From positions 69,573 through 104,174 of the forward strand of contig MGFG01000010.1 in assembly GCA_001791745.1 (NCBI GenBank): DNA of 34,602 bases. The letters are read 5' to 3'. How positions within the stretch are numbered: the stretch's first letter is position 1; every line of letters begins with the position of its first letter. The notes under the pieces are model-generated. The model saw only the letters and a list, made by a program, of their open reading frames with translations. It had not been told where the DNA came from and searched no databases. The position numbers were made by a program, and so were the translations under genes. Shown piece after piece: positions 1 to 6,919 of this stretch. The DNA is from Candidatus Uhrbacteria bacterium RIFOXYC2_FULL_47_19. GTDB lineage: Bacteria; Patescibacteriota; Patescibacteriia; SG8-24.

Positions 1-450
1 CTCCGCCGCCACTTCCCTCTGTAGGAGGTTCAACCTGACAGCCTCACCTTCAACTTCCGCCAATCGATAGGTGGCCACCGACCAACGGTAGGCATTGCGC
101 CATTCACTACGACTCGGAGCATGCCTAAAAAATAGACAACGCATACGGGCATCGAACTGCCCATCATCCGTCCTCCTGTCGACTCGGTGTCCCCACATAT
201 ACTGATGCTCGGACCGAGCACCTTCACCACACCACGCCCCGCCATCATGTTCGATCAGATTCTGAGGAACAGACGGTACTGCCACCCGTTCCCAATGAGC
301 CCAGGCCGGATGTGGCGGACCATTACAATCCCCGTGTACATCCACGGTTTCAGTCCCGCCATTCATGCAGGTAGGACGGTTGTACCCTTGAGGGATGCAG
401 GCCGACGCCATAAAAAGTACAAAAAACACCACCATAACTGTCCAACGCAT
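1..450 (-). CDS. Putative lipoprotein, 3' end outside window (partial)
   Basis: The reading frame starts at ATG 450 and stays open for 150 codons to the window edge, so the C-terminus is missing. An AAGGAGAAGG ribosome binding site lies just upstream. The N-terminus has a short hydrophobic stretch (about residues 5-14) ending in a lipobox-like M-A-S-A-C, with Cys18 as the likely lipidated residue. The mature part is rich in Cys, Trp and His and then becomes charged and helix-like. It is probably exported and anchored to the membrane. I do not recognise the family. An overlapping frame at 30-248 is a shadow of this gene. Confidence 0.65.
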   Translation of the reverse strand, partial: MRWTVMVVFFVLFMASACIPQGYNRPTCMNGGTETVDVHGDCNGPPHPAWAHWERVAVPSVPQNLIEHDGGAWCGEGARSEHQYMWGHRVDRRTDDGQFDARMRCLFFRHAPSRSEWRNAYRWSVATYRLAEVEGEAVRLNLLQREVAAE

Positions 451-503
451 CGCCTTCTCCTTTTGTTGGATGGCCTAAAAAACTACACCAAAAAACCAAT
501 CCT

Positions 504-509
504 ATTATA
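504..509 (-). promoter_or_regulatory. -10 box (TATAAT) for the lipoprotein gene
   Basis: A perfect TATAAT on the minus strand lies about 55 bases upstream of ATG 450. A weak TTTATT sits 17 bp further upstream as a possible -35. Confidence 0.5.
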
Positions 510-540
510 GCTCATGCGAATTCAAGAATAAATTAACCAA

Positions 541-567
541 AAACCACCATTTCTAAAACGGTGGTTT
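541..567 (-). terminator. Rho-independent terminator after parB
   Basis: On the minus strand a 7-bp stem AACCACC/GGTGGTT is followed by TTTTTGGTT. It begins about 15 bases after the parB stop. Confidence 0.75.
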
Positions 568-582
568 ATCGACCCCATTCAA

Positions 583-1476
583 CTAGGCTAACAGTTTTTC
601 AATCAAATCGTTGTACTCCTCCTCAGAGAAAAATTGAAGTGTTACCTTACCCTTTCCTGTACGTTCAGTGATCGTAACCCTGGTTCCATACTTATCACGC
701 AATTCCTCTTCTGCTGCCATAAGCTGTGGTGATTTCCTGATTCTGGTTGAATCTCGTCTAGCACCCTCTTCAGCCTCTCGAACAGTTAAACCAGACCCAG
801 TCGTCATCTGATGAAACAATCTTGACCGTGCACCTGGATCAGTAATTGCTAATAATGCTCTAGCTCCGCCAGCTGAAATCTTACCAACCGCCACCGCATC
901 AAGCATCTCATCCGACAAATCCAATAAACGCAACGTATTAGCGACTGTCGATCGAGCCTTACCAACTTGTTTAGATACCGACTCTTGGGTTAAGCCAAAC
1001 TCATCCATTAATCGACGATAAGCCCTGGCCTCCTCAATCGGATTCAAATCCTCTCGTTGTATATTCTCAATCAGAGCCAACACCAACTTATCCCGACTGT
1101 CGGCCTGACGAATAACTGCTGGTACACTCTTTAATCCAGCCAACTGAGCCGCCCGGAACCTTCGCTCACCAGCAATAATTTCATAACTTCCGTCTGATTT
1201 TGGTGACAGAGCTAATGGCTGAATAATTCCATGCTCTCGAATTGAAGCAGCTAAATCTTCCATACCTTGATGACCAAATGATGTTCTGGGCTGATCTGGA
1301 TTGGCCGATATTTTATCCAGATTAATCTCAGATACAGCGGAGGACTCGGTGTCATCGGTGTTGGTCGGCGTGACTTTCTGAGCCACTCCAATGGCTACAG
1401 TCTTAGTGGGCTCGTCGGACTGCGGAATCAACGAACTGAGACCGCGGCCTAACCCTGTCTTTTTCTTGATGGCCAT
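583..1476 (-). CDS. parB: Chromosome-partitioning protein ParB
   Basis: ParB/Spo0J binds centromere-like parS sites and spreads as a CTP-dependent clamp; it works with ParA in origin segregation. The 297-residue protein has the basic N-terminal motif GLGRGLSSL that contacts ParA, the CTP-binding motif GERRFRAA (103-110), ENIQRE (137-142), and a helix-turn-helix at about 161-182. A C-terminal dimerisation region follows. I chose ATG 1476; an upstream TTG at 1482 would add two residues and overlap the parA stop. It is coupled to parA with 2 bases between the parA stop and this ATG. No matching parS site was seen in the window. Confidence 0.95.
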   Translation of the reverse strand: MAIKKKTGLGRGLSSLIPQSDEPTKTVAIGVAQKVTPTNTDDTESSAVSEINLDKISANPDQPRTSFGHQGMEDLAASIREHGIIQPLALSPKSDGSYEIIAGERRFRAAQLAGLKSVPAVIRQADSRDKLVLALIENIQREDLNPIEEARAYRRLMDEFGLTQESVSKQVGKARSTVANTLRLLDLSDEMLDAVAVGKISAGGARALLAITDPGARSRLFHQMTTGSGLTVREAEEGARRDSTRIRKSPQLMAAEEELRDKYGTRVTITERTGKGKVTLQFFSEEEYNDLIEKLLA

Positions 1477-1478
1477 AA

Positions 1479-2249
1479 TCAAAAAGAGTGTTCAAGGTCG
1501 AGTATTTCCTTAGCTAAACGTTCATATGCCTTGGCTCCTTTGGACCAAGGATCATATTCCATTATCGGACGACCAAAACTTGGCGCTTCGGCTAGTCTGA
1601 CATTTCTAGGAATAACGGATTTGAAAACACGGTCAGGAAAAAAACGATGCAGTTCGGCCATTACATCAGTCGAGAGGCGATTACGTCCATCATACATAGT
1701 TAGAACAGCGCCCAAAATCTCTAACTCAGGTTTAAGAGCCTGACGTACCATGCCAATGGTCCTAAGTAACTGGCTAAGTCCCTCCAAAGCATAATACTCA
1801 GCTTGTACAGGAATTAGCACCTTGTCTACTGCAACCAAGCCATTGATGGTCAATAAACCAAGTGAAGGTGGACAATCAATAATAATGTAATCGAAATCAT
1901 TACGAACTTCCAATAAAGCATCAGACAGACGATGTTCTCGCCTGTCCATGTCGACTAGGTCTACGGCCGCTCCAGCTAGAGCCTGTGTCGAAGGCGCCAG
2001 TTTTAATCCCTCAACCTGCGTCGGAATGATAACATCGCGCAAACTTTTCTCTCCTAATAATATCTCATAAGTTCCTACTTCCAAATCACGCGAATCAATA
2101 CCCAATCCAGAAGTAGCATTGGATTGTGGATCCAAATCGACCAATAAAACAAATTTTCCGTTCGACGCCAAATATGACCCCAAATTAATTGCGGTCGTAG
2201 TCTTACCCACTCCCCCTTTTTGGTTGACGACAGCGATTATGCAGGCCAT
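1479..2249 (-). CDS. parA: ParA/Soj-type partition ATPase
   Basis: ParA is a deviant Walker ATPase that binds nucleoid DNA and drives ParB-parS segregation. The 256-residue protein shows KGGVGKTT (11-18), the Walker A' segment DLDPQ (38-42) and the Walker B Asp125 in IIIDCPPS. I chose ATG 2249 (MACIIAVVNQ). The frame stays open upstream to 2489 only because it runs antisense through tRNA-Leu, and those residues should be discarded. A promoter (TTGTCA, 17 bp, TACAGT) ends 10 bases before the ATG, so the mRNA would be almost leaderless. Ends in TGA. Confidence 0.95.
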   Translation of the reverse strand: MACIIAVVNQKGGVGKTTTAINLGSYLASNGKFVLLVDLDPQSNATSGLGIDSRDLEVGTYEILLGEKSLRDVIIPTQVEGLKLAPSTQALAGAAVDLVDMDRREHRLSDALLEVRNDFDYIIIDCPPSLGLLTINGLVAVDKVLIPVQAEYYALEGLSQLLRTIGMVRQALKPELEILGAVLTMYDGRNRLSTDVMAELHRFFPDRVFKSVIPRNVRLAEAPSFGRPIMEYDPWSKGAKAYERLAKEILDLEHSF

Positions 2250-2259
2250 AACGACATAT

Positions 2260-2288
2260 ACTGTACAGGAAGGCCCCCCCTTTGACAA
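2260..2288 (-). promoter_or_regulatory. parAB promoter
   Basis: On the minus strand, TTGTCA (plus 2283-2288), a 17-bp spacer with a run of seven G, and TACAGT (plus 2260-2265). Transcription would start about 3-4 bases before ATG 2249. The -35 box shares five bases with that of the opposing tRNA-Leu promoter. Confidence 0.6.
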
Positions 2289-2311
2289 CACGGTTTCTAG
2301 ATGGTTAAAAT
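2282..2311 (+). promoter_or_regulatory. tRNA-Leu promoter
   Basis: Consensus TTGACA (2282-2287), an 18-bp spacer and TAAAAT (2306-2311), about 25 bases before the mature tRNA end. Confidence 0.65.
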
Positions 2312-2335
2312 AAGCCGTAACCAAAGTTACAATTA

Positions 2336-2422
2336 GCCGCGGTGGCGGAACTGGCAGACGCACACGACTCAAAATCGTGCGGGGGTAACCCCATGAGGGT
2401 TCAATTCCCTCCCGCGGCACCA
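2336..2422 (+). tRNA. tRNA-Leu (CAA)
   Basis: Class II tRNA of 87 nt with encoded CCA. The acceptor stem is GCCGCGG/CCGCGGC and the anticodon stem CACGA/TCGTG encloses loop CTCAAAA, giving anticodon CAA (codon UUG). It has a long variable arm (GGGGGTAACCCC), a TTCAATT T-loop and discriminator A. It is divergent from parA. Confidence 0.95.
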
Positions 2423-2465
2423 AACCCGAAATCCTATTAAAAATAGAAAGTCGGGTTTTTGTTTT
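2422..2465 (+). terminator. Terminator of tRNA-Leu
   Basis: Stem AAACCCGA/TCGGGTTT directly after the CCA end, followed by TTGTTTT. Confidence 0.8.
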
Positions 2466-2470
2466 AAACC

Positions 2471-2501
2471 AAACAAAAAACACCTTCATTACCTGAAGGT
2501 G
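2471..2501 (-). terminator. Terminator of the small membrane protein gene
   Basis: On the minus strand an 8-bp stem CACCTTCA/TGAAGGTG is followed by TTTTTTGTTT, just after the TAA at 2508-2510. Confidence 0.8.
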
Positions 2502-2507
2502 AGATAA

Positions 2508-2999
2508 TTACAATAACCAACGGACGACTAAGCCGAGAACTAATACTTGAACCACCAATCCAAATCTGGAAGATATATCACCACGAAAGAATTTCCTAAT
2601 TAGGAAGACATGATTGCGCATGTGAAGATCATTGAACTTCAACAACTGTCGTCCAGTCCATCTTCTTCCTTTGGGTTTGAACATCTCAAAAAGTCCAACT
2701 AATAAATCCGGTAATAGTCCACCAATAATACCTGCAATGACCCCGGTCTCCGACGCAAATGTGACAGTACTAAGTAAAACAAAAACTAAAATAGCAGTGA
2801 CTAAAGCATCTATTAGAACACGAATAACTGCTCGATTCACCTTGTCACCACGTTTATACTGATCGTAAAGATACTGATCACCATGTGGGATCATGTCCAA
2901 AAAAAAGTGCGATAGAAAACTCAAAGAGAAAGAGGTGGCCGGATCGACCACCACACTACCTAATAAAGCTCCAGCTGTCGCATGAACTGCTAGAAACAT
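2508..2999 (-). CDS. Small integral membrane protein, YdjM/DUF457-like
   Basis: A 163-residue protein with about four hydrophobic segments. Its N-terminus carries a histidine/aspartate pattern: His6, Ser30-His31, Asp35, and His39-Gly-Asp41 within FLDMIPHGD. That arrangement resembles the membrane-bound YdjM (DUF457) family, annotated as putative metal-dependent hydrolases; the assignment rests on motif resemblance only. It is monocistronic, with its own terminator at 2471-2501 and a weak candidate promoter at 3012-3040. It is divergent from the Cys-rich gene at 3190. Confidence 0.6.
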   Translation of the reverse strand: MFLAVHATAGALLGSVVVDPATSFSLSFLSHFFLDMIPHGDQYLYDQYKRGDKVNRAVIRVLIDALVTAILVFVLLSTVTFASETGVIAGIIGGLLPDLLVGLFEMFKPKGRRWTGRQLLKFNDLHMRNHVFLIRKFFRGDISSRFGLVVQVLVLGLVVRWLL

Positions 3000-3011
3000 A
3001 AATACGAAACA

Positions 3012-3040
3012 AGGATACCAAACCTAAGAGTAGATGGAAA
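3012..3040 (-). promoter_or_regulatory. Possible promoter of the small membrane protein gene
   Basis: On the minus strand, TTTCCA (plus 3035-3040), a 17-bp spacer and TATCCT (plus 3012-3017). Both boxes match 4 of 6 consensus bases. A TTGACA lies 9 bp further upstream but has no well-spaced -10. Confidence 0.3.
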
Positions 3041-3136
3041 ATGTCAAAAACAACCTAACTATGGAGATTCCAAAAAAATTACTTAAAACGGAGCTCAAAA
3101 TATCGATTTTAGGCCTAATCCTTGAAAAAAATAGGA

Positions 3137-3145
3137 TGGTATGCT
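3137..3145 (+). promoter_or_regulatory. Extended -10 promoter of the Cys-rich gene
   Basis: TGG-TATGCT, an extended -10 motif without a convincing -35, about 45 bases before ATG 3190. Confidence 0.4.
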
Positions 3146-3189
3146 AAGGTTCTTCCAGTAAAAGAAGAAACGGAATTTTTGGTAAAAAT

Positions 3190-3450
3190 ATGAGGAAAAA
3201 GAAGCACAATTCGGACGAAATTAGATTCTGCCAGTCGAGGCTACATAAGTGCCTCTACGAGTTTAAAGCTGGTGAGACATGTTTTTTGGTTGCAGTCGAA
3301 TGGGACGGCGGAAGACCATTGCGTATGGTTGTTTGCAACGAATGTTCTAAGGCTGGATTCGGAACTCTTATCAAAGAGATAGTCATCGATAATCCACGTG
3401 TTACCACAACTAAAACACGTAAAAGTACGGCTACTTCTGCTGCTGCCTAA
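3190..3450 (+). CDS. Hypothetical small Cys-rich protein
   Basis: An 86-residue protein with a basic start (MRKKK), five cysteines (14, 21, 31, 49, 52) including a C-N-E-C knuckle, and a Thr/Ser/Lys/Ala-rich tail. The spacing suggests a small zinc-binding fold, but no family is recognised. There is no strong Shine-Dalgarno sequence. The antisense frame at 3241-3495 is of similar length; the plus frame is preferred because of the upstream extended -10 and the paired cysteines. It is one of the few plus-strand protein genes here and lies just ahead of tRNA-Met. Confidence 0.6.
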   Translation: MRKKKHNSDEIRFCQSRLHKCLYEFKAGETCFLVAVEWDGGRPLRMVVCNECSKAGFGTLIKEIVIDNPRVTTTKTRKSTATSAAA

Positions 3451-3505
3451 CAGTAAAAAATGGTTAAAATATAAAAGTATTTTAGTCCGGCTCATATAGC
3501 CGGGC

Positions 3506-3533
3506 TTGCCATCTTAGCCGGGTCTGGTACCAT
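3506..3533 (+). promoter_or_regulatory. tRNA-Met promoter
   Basis: TTGCCA (3506-3511), a 16-bp spacer, and TACCAT (3528-3533) preceded by TGG (extended -10). The mature tRNA begins 26 bases further on. Confidence 0.55.
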
Positions 3534-3558
3534 TGGTCCCGCCGGAAAGAAACACTAC

Positions 3559-3635
3559 GGCGAGGTAGCTCAGTTGGTTAGAGCGAGGGACTCATAAGCC
3601 CTAGGTCGTGGGTTCAATTCCCACCCTCGCTACCA
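3559..3635 (+). tRNA. tRNA-Met (CAT), elongator type
   Basis: A 77-nt cloverleaf with encoded CCA. Acceptor GGCGAGG/CCTCGCT has a G1-U72 wobble, as in other bacterial elongator Met tRNAs ending GCUACCA. Loop CTCATAA gives anticodon CAT; the T arm is GTGGG-TTCAATT-CCCAC. It lacks initiator hallmarks. A tRNA-Ile2 whose C34 is modified to lysidine cannot be excluded from sequence alone. Its last 19 bases recur at 3821-3839. Confidence 0.85.
3617..3635 (+). repeat. Direct repeat copy 1 (tRNA-Met 3' end)
   Basis: ATTCCCACCCTCGCTACCA, the 3' half of the T arm, the acceptor strand and CCA of tRNA-Met. An identical 19-bp copy lies 204 bp downstream. Confidence 0.9.
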
Positions 3636-3643
3636 TGACGAAA

Positions 3644-3664
3644 GGCCCCCGAAGGGGGGCTTTT
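3644..3664 (+). terminator. Terminator of tRNA-Met
   Basis: GGCCCCC-GAA-GGGGGGC followed by TTTT, starting 9 bases after the CCA end. Confidence 0.75.
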
Positions 3665-3820
3665 GTCGTGGTGGAGATGGGGGGTGGGTAATTGAACGGA
3701 CAGGAGACGAGCCAGGTCCGTCGTCCAACGGACCGCAGCGAGTCGTAGCCGGACGAGAGCTGGCGAGCGTCCGGCTCTGCCCTGGGCAACGAAGCGGCGC
3801 ATTCGGTGCCGCGAGGCGAG

Positions 3821-3839
3821 ATTCCCACCCTCGCTACCA
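3821..3839 (+). repeat. Direct repeat copy 2 (detached tRNA-Met 3' end)
   Basis: Identical 19-bp copy of 3617-3635. No tRNA body precedes it. It could be an attachment-site scar or the relic of a tandem tRNA duplication. Confidence 0.85.
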
Positions 3840-3904
3840 GAGAGCATCTCCTTCGGGAGGCGCCTTTTCTTGTCATGTGAGATTAACTCTAGGATTAGTC
3901 CAAA

Positions 3905-3935
3905 ACAAACAAAAATGCCCGAGACCGACTCGGAC
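3905..3935 (-). terminator. Terminator of tRNA-fMet
   Basis: On the minus strand, stem GTCCGAG/CTCGGGC is followed by ATTTTTGTTTGTTTTG, just after the tRNA. Confidence 0.75.
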
Positions 3936-3943
3936 ACTTTTGT

Positions 3944-4018
3944 TGGTTGCGGGGCCAGGATTCGAACCCGGGGTCTCGAGGTTATGGGCCTCGCGAGATG
4001 CCACTTCTCCACCCCGCT
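3944..4018 (-). tRNA. Initiator tRNA-fMet (CAT)
   Basis: A 75-nt tRNA with encoded CCA. Initiator hallmarks are the unpaired 1:72 position (A1 x A72) and the A11:U24 pair in the D stem. The acceptor is GCGGGG/CCCCGC. The anticodon stem CGAGG/CCTCG encloses loop CCCATAA, anticodon CAT. Two features are odd: position 33 is C instead of the nearly universal U, and the usual three G:C pairs at 29-31/39-41 are reduced to two, because 29:41 is A:U. Confidence 0.93.
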
Positions 4019-4048
4019 ACAAACAGTGAAATCTAATCACCGGTTAGC

Positions 4049-4077
4049 AGTATAGATCAAGCTTAAATTATCGTCAA
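4049..4077 (-). promoter_or_regulatory. tRNA-fMet promoter
   Basis: On the minus strand, TTGACG (plus 4072-4077), a 17-bp spacer and TATACT (plus 4049-4054), about 30 bases before the mature tRNA. Confidence 0.8.
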
Positions 4078-4104
4078 GAACAGCTAACCTGACGCGACAC
4101 TACA

Positions 4105-4602
4105 TCAAATCGTCGGTTGTTTTAAGAGAAAATCCAAAAATGACAAAACTCCAGTTGTTATAAGTGTCACCACTAAAGCTGCCAAGCACATTCCTAAAAA
4201 GACGTACAAGCAGGCCCGACGCCAAGGCACACCAAACAAGAAAGCCGCTACTGATCCGGTTAACACTCCGGTCATAGGGAGTGGCACAGCCACGAAGACC
4301 GTCAAAGCCAACAGACCAAATTTTTCGTATTGTCCGTTTCCTAAAACACGTCGAGAACGATGTAATACAACATTGGTAAGACGACTCAAAAAACTACGAT
4401 GCGAATCCATGAGTTTAATCCACCAACCACCAACCAAATAAACAACAATAAACAACAAGATGTTTCCAAGTAGAGACAAGGCAACTGCTACTGGTATAGA
4501 CATGCCCAATACGCCAATAGCAAAAGGAATTGAACCACGGAGTTCAATAATTGGTGTCGCAGCTATACCAACAACTAGTAAATAGTCTGTAAATCCAGAC
4601 AT
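4105..4602 (-). CDS. Small multidrug-export family membrane protein
   Basis: A 165-residue protein with about four to five membrane segments. The opening pattern, PIIELRGSIPFAIG, and the later VPLPMTGVLTGS loop are characteristic of the small multidrug-export protein family (PF06695-like), whose transport role is poorly established. ATG 4602 (MSGFTD) is the preferred start; TTG 4611 would overlap the previous gene. It begins 5 bases after the dacA stop, so it is the last gene of that operon. No terminator is evident before the tRNA-fMet promoter. Confidence 0.75.
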   Translation of the reverse strand: MSGFTDYLLVVGIAATPIIELRGSIPFAIGVLGMSIPVAVALSLLGNILLFIVVYLVGGWWIKLMDSHRSFLSRLTNVVLHRSRRVLGNGQYEKFGLLALTVFVAVPLPMTGVLTGSVAAFLFGVPWRRACLYVFLGMCLAALVVTLITTGVLSFLDFLLKQPTI

Positions 4603-4607
4603 AAAAA

Positions 4608-5552
4608 TCAACTACCTACGGACCAACCAAAAGCATCAAAAGCCCAAAAAATTAAAGCACCAACATCATCAAATCGAATCTGCTTGGTTGGTGCACCTAA
4701 AACAACAGTCACAATACGATTTCCATCCTGATCTTCTGCTGCGGCTCCAAAACAATAACCAGCTTCTTCTAAATAACCAGTCTTACCACCTAGAAAAGAT
4801 AATGGTGGTCTAGACACCCAGCCGCCAAGCAACTCATCAGTACTCTGTAACCGATGACGGAATCCACTCACTGCATCAAAAGAATATTCCCCCATCACCA
4901 CAATACTATGTATAAAGTCATTTTGAAGACTACGTCTAACTAACAACGCCACATCTCTCGCACTAGATACATTCTCTGGATTCAAACCAGTTGGTTCGAC
5001 GAATCTAGTTTCGGTCATTCCTAAGTCTGAAGCCAACGAATTCATCCGAGCAACAAATTCTTCTTCTGACAATCCGGTCGAACGTGACAGGGTTACTGTG
5101 GCACCGTTGGCCGAAGCGATCAGTGAAGCGTGTAACAAATCGCTAACCCGAATCACCTCCCCTGGTGCAACGTACTGGATACCACCTGAACGCATATCTT
5201 GAGGCAATACCTCGATCGAACTATCTAACGAAACACCAGTGTCCATGACCACTAATGCAGTCATTAATTTGGTGATCGAAGCAATCGGATAAGCTGTATC
5301 GGCATTCTTCTTCATTAACGTCTGACCTGTCCTCCAATCCATAATGTAGGCGGCACGAGAAGAGGTTTCTACTCCGATACGCGCAGAATCCTTTTTGACC
5401 GGTACTCGCACAACACTAGCAATCTGGCGCTCAACGTTGGCTGCTATCGGCAAAAATGAGCGAGACTGCAAACTCAAATCTACCGGCATCATCGCTGGAT
5501 GAGCTTGAGCTGTAGCGACATAAATTGTCAGAGCTAGAAGAAATGTGAACAT
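4608..5552 (-). CDS. dacA: D-alanyl-D-alanine carboxypeptidase (peptidase S11)
   Basis: A penicillin-binding-protein-type serine peptidase that trims the terminal D-Ala from peptidoglycan stem peptides outside the membrane. The 314-residue protein has a signal peptide (residues 1-17). All three catalytic motifs are intact: S92-x-x-K95 (SITK), S147-A-N, and K257-T-G. The C-terminal DacA beta domain and amphipathic anchor are short or absent, so it may be soluble or anchored by its N-terminus. It follows scpB by 5 bases. The gene implies a peptidoglycan wall. Confidence 0.9.
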   Translation of the reverse strand: MFTFLLALTIYVATAQAHPAMMPVDLSLQSRSFLPIAANVERQIASVVRVPVKKDSARIGVETSSRAAYIMDWRTGQTLMKKNADTAYPIASITKLMTALVVMDTGVSLDSSIEVLPQDMRSGGIQYVAPGEVIRVSDLLHASLIASANGATVTLSRSTGLSEEEFVARMNSLASDLGMTETRFVEPTGLNPENVSSARDVALLVRRSLQNDFIHSIVVMGEYSFDAVSGFRHRLQSTDELLGGWVSRPPLSFLGGKTGYLEEAGYCFGAAAEDQDGNRIVTVVLGAPTKQIRFDDVGALIFWAFDAFGWSVGS

Positions 5553-5557
5553 AAAAA

Positions 5558-6160
5558 TTATTCTTCGCCTTCTTTTTTCGGGTCAACATCATCACTACCA
5601 GTCGACAATTCAACATTAGCAGCTGGACCAGCGTTCTCCATGGCCTTGGTTACATTCTCATCGGAATGCAATAACTCATAGTCTGGCAATTCCTCAACCG
5701 AGGAAACTCCCAAAAAACGAAGAAAATCCATAGTTACCTGAAACTGAGTCAGAGGATGCGAAACTTCACCTAATGACTCAACCAATCCGCGCATCATCAA
5801 ATTACGTAAAATAAGAGAACAATTAACCCCTCTAATCTGCTCAATTTCTGCTTTAGTTAGAGGTCCTCGATAAGCGACAATAGTCAAAGTCTCGAGAGAT
5901 GGTCTGGTCATCTCACCTGTAGTTTCATCCTTGAGGAAAGACCGTACTAGCTCGGCTGTTTCCTGAGAAGTCGACATCTGTACACTGTCACCATGCCGCA
6001 ACAACCTCAAACCAGACTTACCATTCGAATAAACCTCTGATAGCTCGTCGATTGCCTCTGCTGTTTCGGTCTTTTTTGCACCACAAATCTCGGCCAATTT
6101 AGCTAAGGTCAAGGGTCGATTAACAACAAAGAGAATACTTTCTACTTTCGCTCTCAACAT
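5558..6160 (-). CDS. scpB: Segregation and condensation protein B
   Basis: ScpB is a winged-helix subunit that binds ScpA and, with SMC, forms the bacterial condensin. The 200-residue protein has two winged-helix regions (about 1-75 and 85-160), with the family segments LRAKVESILFV at the start and ETLTIVAYRGPLTKAEIEQIRG in the middle. The acidic tail is probably disordered. It follows scpA by 18 bases. The smc gene is not in the window. Confidence 0.93.
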   Translation of the reverse strand: MLRAKVESILFVVNRPLTLAKLAEICGAKKTETAEAIDELSEVYSNGKSGLRLLRHGDSVQMSTSQETAELVRSFLKDETTGEMTRPSLETLTIVAYRGPLTKAEIEQIRGVNCSLILRNLMMRGLVESLGEVSHPLTQFQVTMDFLRFLGVSSVEELPDYELLHSDENVTKAMENAGPAANVELSTGSDDVDPKKEGEE

Positions 6161-6178
6161 ATAAAAAGAAGTTCAAGA

Positions 6179-6904
6179 TTACTTTCTAGATTGCGCACCC
6201 ACAACTGCGTCCAATCGAGTAATACTAATATCATCAAATCGTTCGGACTGTGCCACAGAAACGGTACGCTGCTTAACCAACTCGAGCAAGGCTAAAAAAC
6301 TAACAATCACTTCTAACCGAGAGGTTGAAGTCTGTATTAGCGATCTAAAACTGGTTCGTTTCGTACGAGCAATGAACTCCTTAATCTGTCTAATCTTATC
6401 GTGAATGGAAACAATGCGCTCAAGTGTTTGTTTTTGAACCTTCACAATCGGCTCGAGCCGTTTAGATACGGCAGCGAACAGCTCACGCATCTGTTCTAGT
6501 TTGAGTTTTTTTGGTGGAGAAAAACCAATTTCAGTTTGTGGCAATTTATCATGCACATACATAAATCGACGTTTCCCCACTAGTCTCTCGATAATCTTCG
6601 AAGCATCCAGATAAGCTTTATAGATACGCAACTGCTCCTCTAAATTGAATTCACTATCATCATCCGTCGATTGCAAATAAGGTAACAATAGCTTCGATTT
6701 GATTAATAACAACCTAGAAGCCACAACCAAAAAATCGGCTAATTCCTCAGGTGGTAACTCTGGATTTTCTTCTATTAGCCTTAAATAATCGTCTGTAACC
6801 TGTGCCAGCGAAATTTCCGAAATATCCAACTTCTCTGCTTCGATAAGCTGAAGCAAGAGATCTAACGGACCCTCGTACTGATCAAGTCTGACGGTGTAAG
6901 GCAT
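6179..6904 (-). CDS. scpA: Segregation and condensation protein A
   Basis: ScpA is the kleisin that bridges the two SMC heads. The 241-residue protein has the characteristic N-terminus YEGPLDLLLQLIEAEKLDI, followed by IAQVTDDYL-like and FLVVASRLLLIKSKLLLP segments, and a C-terminal winged helix for SMC binding. ATG 6904 is chosen; TTG 6910 would add two residues. It lies 15 bases after the YbaK-like gene and directly before scpB. Confidence 0.93.
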   Translation of the reverse strand: MPYTVRLDQYEGPLDLLLQLIEAEKLDISEISLAQVTDDYLRLIEENPELPPEELADFLVVASRLLLIKSKLLLPYLQSTDDDSEFNLEEQLRIYKAYLDASKIIERLVGKRRFMYVHDKLPQTEIGFSPPKKLKLEQMRELFAAVSKRLEPIVKVQKQTLERIVSIHDKIRQIKEFIARTKRTSFRSLIQTSTSRLEVIVSFLALLELVKQRTVSVAQSERFDDISITRLDAVVGAQSRK

Positions 6905-6919
6905 AACCAAAGCTAACGA

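Larger units (their letters stand above)
3636..3943. other. Intergenic: hairpin-rich cassette after tRNA-Met
   Basis: A GC-rich stretch of about 200 bp between two copies of the tRNA-Met 3' end. It contains a terminator hairpin (3644-3664) and perfect inverted repeats GGTCCGT/ACGGACC (3715-3734), GCCGGAC/GTCCGGC (3748-3775) and GCGGC/GCCGC (3794-3812). After the second tRNA fragment comes CTCC-TTCG-GGAG and a T-rich run. Reading frames crossing it encode only the peptides typical of translated tRNA (for example VGIEPTT), so I call no protein. Confidence 0.6.

Noticed and set aside
2250-2489. N-terminal extension of ParA by 80 residues
   Set aside because: The frame runs antisense through tRNA-Leu and gives the typical tRNA-derived peptide; the family start is ATG 2249.
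3395-3400. CACGTG as the centre of a parS site
   Set aside because: The flanks do not match the TGTTTCACGTGAAACA consensus; the same holds for CACGTG at about 7748, 19032 and 28379.
3601-4012. Minus-strand frames of 91 and 132 residues near tRNA-Met
   Set aside because: They are translations of tRNA ends and the hairpin cassette (peptides such as VGIEPTT), with no protein character.
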